DNA of 64,000 nucleotides from Austropuccinia psidii (taxonomy: Eukaryota > Basidiomycota > Pucciniomycetes > Pucciniales > Sphaerophragmiaceae), in the NCBI GenBank assembly GCA_023105745.1, contig JALGQZ010000003.1:71274696-71338695 (forward strand). Direction: 5' to 3'. The translations under genes and the position numbers were made by a program. Below are positions 1 through 9,475 of this stretch, in pieces; positions within the stretch are counted from its first letter, which is position 1; each line of letters starts with the position of its first letter. The notes beneath the pieces were generated by a model. That model was not told where the DNA came from and ran no database searches. It worked only from the letters and a program-made list of their open reading frames with translations.

Positions 1-592
1 CACGCGCACATTTTGACATTTCAATTGAATTCAATTGAAAATACTTTAATTCCTCATAACTTCTAAACTAAACACAACACCTCAATTTTAACACAAAATT
101 TGATGGTTAACACCACATGTGGTGTGAATTAAATTAAAGTTTTGAGGATTTTCAACTTTTGTATTGAAAATACTAAAAACTTAATTTAAGCTTATTTAGA
201 GTTGAGTTACAAGAATTTCACTCAGAGGTGACCCCACCTGATTTTTTATGAGGAATCCAATGGTGAAATAAATTTTATGTGTTTATTTATTGGATAAAAA
301 GTTATGATAATTTTTATATAACTTTTTTCCAAATTTATTTATTTTTTCACAATTTTGTTAAAATTTTATTTTTACTTAATTTTTTCAAGTATAAAAGTAA
401 TTTTATACTTACAAAATTTAATGTATTTTTTTATTTTTAAATTGTAATTAATTTTTTATTTTTAATATAATTTTATATTTATATTTTGATTTTTATTTTA
501 ATAATATAAATAAATTTATTTTATTTATATTAATATGTTATTTTTTATATTTGTGGTCTTTTGGGTATATGAAATTACCTCTAAGGCTCACA
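1..592. repeat. LTR fragment, F-type family
   Basis: AT-rich, non-coding. It ends at 592 in GGCTCACA, the same ending seen at 38912 and 47712, and shares the features leading to it (GGAATCCAA, a TTATCCA/TTATTGGATAA block, GTGG-C-TT-TGGGTAT). It is a clearly diverged relative of those two sequences. Its left end is outside the window. The right boundary abuts a truncated A-family LTR exactly at 593, so the junction was made by insertion or deletion. I cannot tell which internal region it once flanked. Confidence 0.55.
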
Positions 593-1360
593 GTCAAAGA
601 CCAATGACGCCATCAAGCAGTCATTGGTTATTCTCACTCCAAGTATTCCTTCCAAGGGAATACTGTCAATTCATTCTCAAAGTGTATTCAAGAGGCAGTT
701 CCAAAAGAAGTTGTCAAGTGTCAAAGCTCCACTCAATGCATCTTGACAACCATATTCATTTCAATACAGTCTGGATCCATCAAGAACTGTATTTCATTTT
801 CAAGCATGGGAAGTTCCTTCAACCCAATTCAATTTCAATATTAGCCAGCTGTATCAATTCCCAAAACAATTAATACAGCCTCAAGGATCAATACAGATCA
901 GTTTTCAGCCCAAAGAACTCAAGCTCCCAACTTTTCACATATACCGGCTACCCTTTCCACCCTGGGGGGTTTTTCCCCAGTTAATTAATATACTTTGATT
1001 TATTTTTATCTGTATTTTCTTTTCATTTTAGTTAAGCAAATACTGATATTATTAAGTCCGTCATTTAGCACTTTTCTCTTTCTCTTTCTTCGCCTGTCAA
1101 TGGATATTTGGTGGTCATATCCTTACTAATTCCATTATTCATTTTTGGCAGGTTGAAACAGTGATTAAGGACTTACTTGGTTGGCTCTTTTGCCATTTGG
1201 CTTCCCTTTCCTCTTTTGCATCTCACCTTGTACCTTCATATCTTTAAGAGGAATCCATTCTTATTATTTTTATTCTTTATTCTTTTGGAGTCTTCCAAGT
1301 GAGTTCCCTGATTGCTGAGTGCCAGGCCACTCTTGTATTTCCACTAGAGCCCCTGTGACA
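593..1360 (+). repeat. Truncated LTR of the A family
   Basis: Reverse complement of 7188 to about 7955 in the LTR of element A, nearly identical by eye. It includes the TATATACC-type TATA motif, the GGGG/CCCC hairpin, the AGTTAATTAATATA segment and the LTR end CCCCTGTGACA at 1360. It is in plus orientation, opposite to element A. The first half of the LTR is missing and no A-type primer site follows 1360, so it is a truncated solo LTR rather than the edge of an element. Short ORFs inside it are not genes. Confidence 0.85.
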
Positions 1361-1489
1361 CCCAGGAACCACCAAAACTACCCACAGGAAGCATTTGAAC
1401 TTTATCACATGGTTTTTTTTTGCACTTAACAAGCCAAAAACTTCTAATCCAAAGCTTTTTAAAGGGTCAAAAGGCCTTCCATCAAAAAC

Positions 1490-2165
1490 TAAAACAGCCC
1501 AACTTTCTTCTAAGCACCGTAGAGGTGTAGTAATGCCTGTATCAACCAAAGAACAAGCCACTGAAAGTGTCTTAAAGCCCAATAGAGAGCTTTTCAAAAA
1601 AGATATATAGAAAAAAAAAAGAGAACTCACCCGATCCGCTTCTACACAGTAGAAGGGTGGAAAGACTTTCAGATAGTCCAAAACACCACAAGCAAAATAT
1701 TTCTGAGCAGTAATAAGGATAAAATAACCATGAGTAAACCCAATACACCCACACGAAGTGGCTTAAAGGACAATAAGGTAATTTCAGGGATATGAGAAAC
1801 AGAATAAAGCTCACCTGATGCTACTCTGAACAAGGTAGGGGGTGGGTAGTAGAGCCCATATAGCTGTCTCTGAAAGTAGGAAATAGTCACCCAAAGTGTT
1901 TTAAAGTTGCAATTGGGAGGAAATAACACTTATCAGGACTATTACAGCCCACTCGAAAGGTTTCTGATGAGATTCACAGGGCTGAGTCCTCCTTTTAATT
2001 AACAAAATATACTGCGCTGAGGCAGCTTTCAGAAATTCTGAGTAGAAAAGAACTAACCACCCTAAGTGGTTTAAAAGCACAATAAAGTGCTGATTAAGGT
2101 AAGTAGATATAGAAACAGCCTACCCGAAGCACCCCTGAAGGGCTTTGACAACCTCTAGATCAGCC
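1490..2165 (+). ncRNA. Class-2 hairpin motifs in the C leader
   Basis: Four or more degenerate units with the pattern CCAC-NNRAA-GTGG-YTTAAAG-NNCAATA start near 1558, 1749, 1888 and 2057. The first stem (CCAC/GTGG, shortened in some units) is kept. A following stem changes its sequence but keeps pairing: AAAGC/GCTTT near 1576-1592 and AGCAC/GTGCT near 2075-2090. Loop bases can also pair downstream (TGAAA/TTTCA in the first unit, CCCAA/TTGGG in the third). The layout resembles the larger array that follows. No reading frame fits. Function unknown. Confidence 0.4.
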
Positions 2166-2189
2166 TGTCAAGTTGACTACCTTGCCTAA

Positions 2190-2269
2190 TAAAAAATAAA
2201 AATAAAAATAAAATAAAATAAATAAATAAATAAAAAGAATAAATAAATAAAAAGAATAAATAAATAAAA
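2190..2269. repeat. AAATA/AATAAA simple repeat
   Basis: Low-complexity runs of AAAAT, AAAT and AAAAAG(AATAA) units immediately before the first pseudoknot motif. No coding potential. Confidence 0.85.
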
Positions 2270-3724
2270 AGTCCTCAACATGACTTTAAACTGTTGAATT
2301 TTTTCTTTTATTTATGTTTTGGAAAATGATGATAAATTAACACAAGCCCTTATCAAGGCTTTAAACTGATGATTTTCTTATTTTTAACATTATTTTATTT
2401 TTTTATGACTGTTTAAATTTAAAACTTCTGATTATTGATTTCTACAGGAAATTCAAAAGGAAAACAATAAAAAAAAGGGGCTATAAATTAAAAATAACAT
2501 AAAATAAAAAGCCCTAATAGGACTTATAAAGGATAAAAGCCCTCAGCATGGCTTTAAACTGCTGGGTTTGGTTTTTTATTTTACTGTATTTAGTGATTAA
2601 TTATTTTATGCTACAGGGCATAAAAAACAAAATAATGTCCTCATCAAGACATGAAACTGCTTGGATTTTGTTTTTAATTCAATAAAATGATGGAAAAAAA
2701 AAACTGCTAATTTGTTTTTTTTTATTTAAATTTTTAGGGCATAAATTCAAGGATAAAAACCTCAATAGCTTCAAAATAAATAAATAAAAGTCCTCAACAA
2801 GACTTTAAACTGTTGAATTTATTTTCCTGTTTTGTGTTAAGATTATGTCTTATTAATGAGTTTTTTTTATATAAAACGAAATGATGATAATGATTACAAT
2901 ATATATATATATAATATAAGAATATAAATAACATGCTTATTTATTTTTAATATTTTATTTATATTTACTGATGATTCTTTTTACAAAGGCCTCAAAAAGA
3001 ATAATAAATAACAACAAGAGCCCTCATCAAGGCTTTAAACTGATGGATTCTTTTATTTTACTCATTTTTTTCATTTTTTCTCTTTCATAACTGATTTTAT
3101 TGGACATTTTTTGCTACAGGGCTAAAAATTTAAACAAAAAAATGCCCTCAGCATGGCTTAAAACTGCTTAGTTCTTTTATGAATTATAATTCTGCTTTTT
3201 GAATTTGCTAATTGATTTTTTTTTGATGTGCTACAGGGCTATAAAGAAAAAATGCCCTGAGCAAGGCATTAAACTGCTCAATTTCATTTATAATCATTAA
3301 TTATTGAGTTTACTGATATTATTATACAGGGCTTCAAATATACAAAACAGACTATAACTTAAGATTTGGAGAATTGTTTTCAAATAAATACCAAAAGGAG
3401 CCCTCAGCATGGCTTAAAACTGCTTGGTTTTATTAATTATTTAATTCTTGGTTCTTTTTTTTCAAATTCTAACATTATTTTTCTATCTTTGATACAGGTA
3501 TATTTCAAAAACAAAAGCAGTATATAAATATATATTTCATGAATTAAGGAGGTTTAAATAAACCAAAAGGAGCCCTAAGCAAGGCTTCAAACTGCTATTT
3601 TATCTTTTATGCTTTTATGTTGAATAATAACTATACTAACATATTTGATTTGGCTTCCACAGGTATTCAACATTAATAAAATATTTCACTTATTTCATAG
3701 GCTTAAATGTGCTTTTAATATGAA

Positions 3725-4085
3725 GATGAGTCCTCAATAAGACTATAAACTGTTTAAGATAACTACAACTTGCCTTTGAAGATAAATTACATGCCAGGAA
3801 ACCCCAAGTGCAACAATCAGGGGCCTGGGCACAACAAATGGTCCCTGGCAAGACCATAAACTGCCCACCATTAAAATTCTCAACAAGGACTCCAAGTAAA
3901 AAAATTAACCAAGAGTCCTAAATAAGACTATAAACTGTTTAATTCAACTTAAAACTTGGCTTTGAAGATAAATTACATGCCAGGAAACCCCAAAGGCAAC
4001 AATCAGGTGCCTAGACATAAGATAAGGTCCTTGGCAAGACCATAAACTTCCCCTTCAAACATCAAGGAATACCTTTAAATATCAA
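3725..4085 (+). repeat. Tandem duplication of ~185 bp within the array
   Basis: The segment starting at 3731 and that starting at 3914 share a pseudoknot motif, a block reading TACATGCCAGGAAACCCCAA, CAACAATCAGG and a second pseudoknot motif. Duplication of a two-motif block suggests how the array grew. Confidence 0.7.
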
Positions 4086-4399
4086 GAAAAAAAAAGAATT
4101 TTAAACAAGGACTCAAAATGCAAAACAATCAACCAATGGTCCTTGGCAAGACCATAAACTGCCCACTCAAATTATTAACAATAATCAAAAATAAACCAAT
4201 GGTCCTTGGCAAGACCATAAACTGCCCCTTCAAATATCAAAAAAATAAATCACTAAAATTATCAACAAGGACGAAAGCAAAGACAAAATATAGTCCTTGG
4301 CAAGACGATAAACTGCCTATTTAAAATATTCAAAAATATTGAACAAGGACTATCAAAGGAGGATAAGTCCTAGGCAAGACTGTAAACTACCTAAGGTTT

Positions 4400-6000
4400 C
4401 ATTTCTTATTTTTTTTAATTTCCAATTTTATGTCATTATAAACAAGAATTAGAAAGATTTACTGACTTGAATGTTCTGAACATATTTTTTTTTATTTCAA
4501 ACTCATTTATTTATTTTCATTAAGAATTAGGGTCATATCCCATTAATAAGCTCAAGAATATTCTATTATACTTTTCCTACTATTAAAACAAGAGCCATCA
4601 AGGTGGCTTAATTTTTCAACTCAACAATAACAATAATTAAAAAAAAACTCTACATCAAGTATTATTGTTTTTAAAAATGATCAATTTATTTGAAATATTT
4701 CTTCAATTACAAGAGAGTGATTGGAGCTTGTTTAAAAAGAAGAAGTATTTATTCCATTAAGGCATTAATTGAACTCTGAAGGAGTTATTTATATTAAAAA
4801 CTCATAAATTAATGACATAATTTGGGTAATTTACATATTAATAACACCTCAATGTTCTGTTTATTCCAAATGGAATTGAAAAAGCCCCCCAAAAAGCAAA
4901 CAAGAGTTTTTTTAAATTGTAAAAATTTTCAATTTCACTGTTTATATTTTTTTAACCACTCAAATGAATTTATGGGTAACAAAAAATTTGAACCATAAAG
5001 GGGATGGACTTGAAATAAAGTCTGAGTCGCAATGATGATTCCAAAAGGAAGGGTTGTGGCATCATAAGGGTCATTATATGAATAAAGGACTCAAATTATG
5101 ATCATTCAACTATGTAATATTAATCATAAATACTCTCAAGAGCACCAAGTTTTACTGATTGGCACAAATTACCACCTTCAACCAAACAGTTCCATGATAT
5201 TAATTGTGATTCAGGTTTATTTCTTTTGAATTGTGATTTTCACTAAGATATGTCACTTTATGGTTATTTTATACTTACATTAAAAAAAAGAAAAAAAAAG
5301 AAAGCAATTTATTATTAAATAATCATTAAAATAGAATTATGTATATTTACTGTATCATTATTCATCCTCATCAAAATCACTATAAAAAATAAGGGGTGGG
5401 TAAACTTATTTCTTACATTATCCCTTATAGTGGAAGTTTTGGGGGAATGAGAACATATCATCTTTAAAATTTGAAAACCAACTCAACATTTTTAAATGGA
5501 GAGGGGGGCCCTCATCCAAGAAAATATTATTAGGAAACAAAAATAAAATAAATCAATCAATATAAAAATCAAATTTAAATTATCTTATTATTAAAAAATT
5601 TTCATTTTTCATTTTTCATTTCATTTTTTTAACTGGAATACTCTAGGAAAACAGAAGAACCAAAGGAAGTGAATTATTTTGAAAAAATATCAATATAATT
5701 TGGAAACATTATATCACATACCAATTATCACAATATTGTAAGGAAAGAAGATTGTTTATAAAGAGAGGCAACAGTTACTTATGGATTTACTTTTGGAAAA
5801 CACCAGACCTTGGAAATTTCTTTGATTTGGGATTGAAACTCATTTGGAATTCAAGAATAACTGGCCAGGATTTATGGACTGAAGGATGACTCACTGGATT
5901 AATTATTGACTCAGGACTCACTCAACAGGATGGACTAACAAGATTATGTAAAACACTCAACTCAAATTGCCCTTGGGATTTTAAAGAAGCTTGAAGACTA
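4400..6000. other. AT-rich leader segment with no gene seen
   Basis: Between the dense part of the pseudoknot array and its last four units there is AT-rich sequence without a credible reading frame. One weak motif (AGCC...GGCT) lies near 4592-4610. I see no tRNA or other known RNA gene. Confidence 0.5.
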
Positions 6001-6608
6001 AAGAGGTCCTCAGCATGACACTAAACTGCTTCCCCTGTATACTTGGGCAGGGAAATTTTTAAAAAATAACAGCAAAGAAGCTGGAGGGGATTGTCCTAGT
6101 CAGGAGAAGTGCTGAAGGACCATTTTTGTCCTTAGCATGACAATAAACTGCTCCCTTTGTGTAACAGGAACAAGGGGTTTTACAGGTGTTTATTGTTATC
6201 AAAGTGGCCAAAATGAACAAAGTGAAGTCTCAAGCCATCAATTAAGACAAGAAAATTGCTTATCAAGAAATAAAACAACAAGAAGAATCTTGCATCAAGT
6301 GGGAATCATGAAAATTGAAGAATAAAACAAGAGTCAAGTGGAATCCAAAATCAAGCCCAAAGGAGCTCAAGAATCAAGATAAGCCCTTGGATTAGGCCAG
6401 GAGGTCCTTGCATGACTTAAATTGCAGGACTTTTACACCTAATATACAGGGGTTACACACCTAGTTGTAGGTCCTGTATGACCTTAAACTACATTTTTTA
6501 TGGAAGAAAGAAGAAAGAATAATTGTGAAGAACTCAAGATTTCAGGACACTAGCAAATTCTTAGAAATCATTAAAAAAAAAAGAAAGAAACAAAATAACT
6601 AATTAAAG

Positions 6609-7187
6609 ATGGATCACCAGATTTCAGCAGCCAAATACAAATCAGTCCTGAAGAAGGCGAGACCAGTCAATGAACCAATGCCTCAAGACCTTAATCCACC
6701 TTTGGAAAGACCACCTTTGTCAAGAGATCCTTATGAAACACCCTTATCACCCAACCCACCTATATTTCAAGAAACCTTCAAGGTCACCCATGAAAGACTG
6801 CAAGCAGTTAATTTTGGCCCACCAGGATGGTTATCAAATGAAGAAATCAATTTAGTCAAATATGTTATTACCTTAAGGGAAAAAGCAATAGCCTTCTGTG
6901 AAGAAGAAAGAGGATTACTCAAGCACTCATATGGAAAACATTACAAAATACCAGTAATACCTCATGAAACTTGGCAGGAGAAACCAATTCCCATTCCAAA
7001 ATCAATTTTACCTCATTTGACTGAATTAATCAGAGAAAGAATCAGAAATGGACTCTATGAGCAATCCACCTCAAGCTACACAAGCCCAATCTTTTGTGTG
7101 GCCAAATCAAATGGGAAACTCAGAATTGTCCATGACCTTCAAGAACTCAACAAAGTCACCATCAAGGATGCTGACTTACCACCTCAT
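6609..7187 (+). pseudogene. Element C pol, part 1 (N-terminus and start of RT)
   Basis: Open from ATG at 6609 to the insertion point at 7187, about 193 residues. It begins with a proline-rich segment, then the start of a Ty3-type reverse transcriptase: the polymerase entry region, SSYTSPIFCVAKSNGKLRIV and HDLQELNKVTIKDADLPPH. Removing element A joins this in frame to 25818, where the RT continues with IEEFVDAFAGRACYG. No gag or protease frame is visible upstream; the preceding 5 kb is the structured array. The element is dead because pol is split in three and carries further lesions. Confidence 0.85.
7183..7187. repeat. Target site duplication of element A (CTCAT)
   Basis: CTCAT at 7183-7187 just before the LTR start TGTCACA is repeated at 25813-25817 just after the LTR end TGTGACA. 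Deleting everything between, plus one copy, restores the C reverse transcriptase frame, which confirms both ends. Confidence 0.95.
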
Positions 7188-8671
7188 TGTCACAGAGGCT
7201 CTAGTGGAATACAAGAGTGGCCTGGCACTCAGCAATCAGGGAACTCACTTGGAAGACTCCAAAAGAAATAAAGAATAAAAATAATAAGAATGGATTCCTC
7301 TAAAAGATATGCAGGTACAAGATGAGATGCAAAGAGGAAAGGGAAGCCAAATGGCCAAAGAGCCAACCAAGTAAGTCCTTAATCACTGTTTCAACCTGCC
7401 AAAAATGAATAATGGAATTAGTAAGGATATGACCACCAAATATCTATTGACAGGAAAAGAAAGAGAAAGAGAAAGGTGCTAAATGACTGACTTAATAATA
7501 TCAGTATTTGCTTAACTAAAATGAAAAGAAAATAAAGATAAAATAAAATCAAAGTATATTAATTAACTGGGGAAAACCCCCCAGGGTGGAAAGGGTAGCC
7601 GGTATATGTGAAAAGTTGGGAGCTTGAGTTCTTCAGGCTGAAAACTGATCTGTATTGATCCTTGAGGCTGTATTAATTGTTTTGGGAATTGATACAGCTG
7701 GCTAATATTGAAATTGAATTGGGTTGAATGAACTTCCCATGCTTGAAAATGAAATACAGTTCTTGGTGGATCCAGACTGTATTGAAATGAATATGGTTGC
7801 CAAGATGGATTGAGTGGAGCTTTGACACTTGACAACTTCTTTTGGCACTGCCTCTTGAATACACTTTTGAGAATGAATTGACAGTATTCCATTGGAAGGA
7901 ATACTTGGAGTGAGAATAACCAATGACTGCTTGATGGCGTCATTGGTCTTTGACGCTGAAACACTTGCTCTTGAGCCTTGATGATTCGTCTGAATGATTG
8001 GGTGCCTTGATGACGTGATGAGATGTTGGAATGTTGAAATGACCATTTGATATTGCCACCATTGAATTGCTGTTGAAAAATGATGTACAATGATATATAA
8101 CATCATTTATGGCATATTGGTTCATTGGAAAGAAGATTACGTCCAAAAGTCTTGAGATGGAAAGGCAGAGGGGAAAAGGATGGATGTGATGGCTTCAGAG
8201 CTTGGAAAGGTGTTTCTGGGCCCTTTGGGGTTTTTGTCCACTTTTGGGTTCTGAGCCAAAAACTGGCCCAAAAGGCGGGAAAGTGTCTTTTGGACACTTT
8301 GCGTCAAAGTGCGCAAAAATGCGCAAAATGCGCAAAAGTGCACAAATGCGCAAAGTGCACAAAAATGCGCAAAATGCGCAAATGTGCGCATTATGAGCCC
8401 AAATGGCCAAAAACAGCCATTTGGGCCATTTCCCCTGGTTTTGAGGGAAATGACCAGAAATACCCATTTGGGCATAAATTGCCGCTATGGGTTCTGGATT
8501 GAGGAGAAGGGCCATGAAGGCTTCAAAACACAGATGGCCATGAAAGGTCCATAAGATGATGACGTGGCCATATTGGCCACTGGTGATGGATATGGCCAAT
8601 TGGCCATAAGAGAACTATGGCTTGATATGCCATATGGGGATCCAAGGAGGTGAATTGCCATGGTTGTGACA
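7188..8671 (-). repeat. Element A 3' LTR
   Basis: Matches the split right LTR along its length. It holds U3 (8671 down to about 7570), a TATA-like motif at 7601-7610, the proposed R start at 7568 reading leftwards, and U5 ending at 7188. Short ORFs inside (7563-8146 on the minus strand, 8125-8599 on both) are not conserved genes; they recur only because the LTR is repeated. Confidence 0.93.
8290..8396. repeat. TGCGCA palindrome cluster in LTR A
   Basis: About ten TGCGCA or TGCACA hexamers are spaced 7-10 bp apart by A-runs. The second LTR copy has the same cluster at about 25436-25530 with small differences in number. It lies in U3, upstream of the TATA motif, as an enhancer might. A related array is in the 3' region of element B (17390-17765). 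Confidence 0.8.
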
Positions 8672-8690
8672 GAACCCCCCACCTTGGAAT
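8672..8690 (-). other. Element A polypurine tract
   Basis: On the minus strand the bases next to the 3' LTR read AAGGTGGGGGGTTC and then TGTCACA. This is the expected plus-strand DNA primer next to the 3' LTR. Confidence 0.8.
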
Positions 8691-9089
8691 GGTGAGCTCC
8701 TGAGCACTAATACAAGGTGAAGCCTGTTGAGGCTATTGGAAAGATTTTGAGAGAGTGATTCAAGAGGACTGATGAAGATAAAAATTTGAAAACTGATATT
8801 AAAAATTTGACATTTGACGCAGGACTTGCTTGATCTTCCTTTGACATTGGCTTCATGATTTGAATTGGATTTTAAAATAAATGAAAAATTTTGACGTGAT
8901 AATTGACGTGATAAGAGAAAATTTAAAATGAAAATAAAATAAAAATAAAGAATGAAAATGAAAATAAAAGAAAGAGAAAAGAGAAAAGGAAATTGAATTG
9001 AATCTTGAGGAGGTTCCAATCTTCATCACAGAGGTTGATAACTGATTTTGGAATTGGCCAAGGACCTGGAAAGAGAAATTTGATGCCAG

Positions 9090-9201
9090 GTGCTCACAAA
9101 GTGGCCAAGGTGATGTTTTGACAAGATTGTAGACCCCTCAGGGAAGTGCACACCAGGAGAGGAACTTACTTTTAGTAGTTACCACTCCCGCCAGTGCCAT
9201 A
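9090..9201 (-). repeat. Post-pol direct repeat, distal copy (A)
   Basis: Pairs with 9357-9470. Shared features on the plus strand are TGCTCACA-AGTGGCCAAGGTGATG, a CCCYT-AGG block, CCAGGAG, ACTTACTTT and a CA-GTGCCATAA or CACCAAGCACCATAA end. Elements B and D have the same pair in the same place. Confidence 0.85.
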
Positions 9202-9356
9202 AAATTAAAAACAAAAATGCTGAAGGAATGAATTTGAATTTGGAATCTTGGAAATAAATTGAAAGTGAATGGCCCATTGTCCCAAGTGAAATGGCCATAA
9301 GATTGGAAATGAATGTTGAAAAGCCCGGCCAAAGATCTGTGTCCAAAATTTGCAAA

Positions 9357-9470
9357 GTGCTCACAGAGTGGCCAAGGTGATGCTTACAACAAAAGAGTAG
9401 AATACCCCTAAAGGTGCATACCAGGAGTGGGACTTACTTTTGGTAATTCCTCTCCCCACCAAGCACCATA
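9357..9470 (-). repeat. Post-pol direct repeat, proximal copy (A)
   Basis: Lies directly after the pol stop at 9476. On the minus strand it contains GTAAGTCCCACTCCTGG, which includes a consensus fungal 5' splice donor GTAAGT. The spacing to the distal copy is about 270 bp. Confidence 0.85.
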
Positions 9471-9475
9471 ATGAA

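Larger units (their letters stand above)
2270..6493 (+). ncRNA. Array of ~23 pseudoknot-like RNA motifs
   Basis: A motif of about 27-30 nt recurs about 23 times (for example at 2270, 2345, 2538, 2789, 3019, 3253, 3571, 3914, 4139, 4367, 6129, 6403, 6470). Its order is S1-5' (4 nt), a C, S2-5' (4-6 nt), A or T, S1-3', a six-base A-rich linker such as TTAAAC, then S2-3'. S1 appears as AGTC/GACT, AGCC/GGCT, TGTC/GACA, TGCC/GGCA and GGTC/GACC. S2 appears as TCAACA/TGTTGA, TGAGCA/TGCTCA, TCATCA/TGATGG, TAAATA/TGTTTA and TGTA/TACA. The interleaved order and loop lengths fit an H-type pseudoknot. Units lie 60-190 bp apart in AT-rich spacers; 4.4-6.0 kb is nearly free of them. The TAA in the linker argues against coding. 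The array ends about 115 bp before the C pol start, so it may be that element's leader RNA. The fold is my inference from the pairing pattern. Confidence 0.6.

Noticed and set aside
1361..1380. Primer site directly after the solo A-type LTR
   Set aside because: The sequence after 1360 lacks the AGTTAATTAATATA complement and any tRNA-like TGG start, so the LTR does not border its own internal region.
1277..1929. Overlapping minus-strand ORFs near the window start
   Set aside because: Low-complexity hydrophobic translations spanning an LTR end and the class-2 hairpins; no homology-like features.
2360..2375. CTGATGA as a possible hammerhead ribozyme core
   Set aside because: No GAAA core strand or cleavage-site stem is arranged around it, and in most units these bases vary as the S2-3' strand.
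4118..4324. Short ORF running through the pseudoknot repeats
   Set aside because: It exists only because several repeat copies happen to be in phase; its peptide is the repeat translated twice, and other units have TAA in that frame.
2270..6493. Pseudoknot array considered as a CRISPR or satellite array
   Set aside because: Repeats are too degenerate and spacers irregular for CRISPR, and the variation is compensatory rather than random as in a satellite.
7563..8600. ORFs in LTR A (and their copies at 15540-16123 and 25258-25813)
   Set aside because: They lie in overlapping frames on both strands of LTR sequence, have no recognisable domain and recur only because the LTR does.
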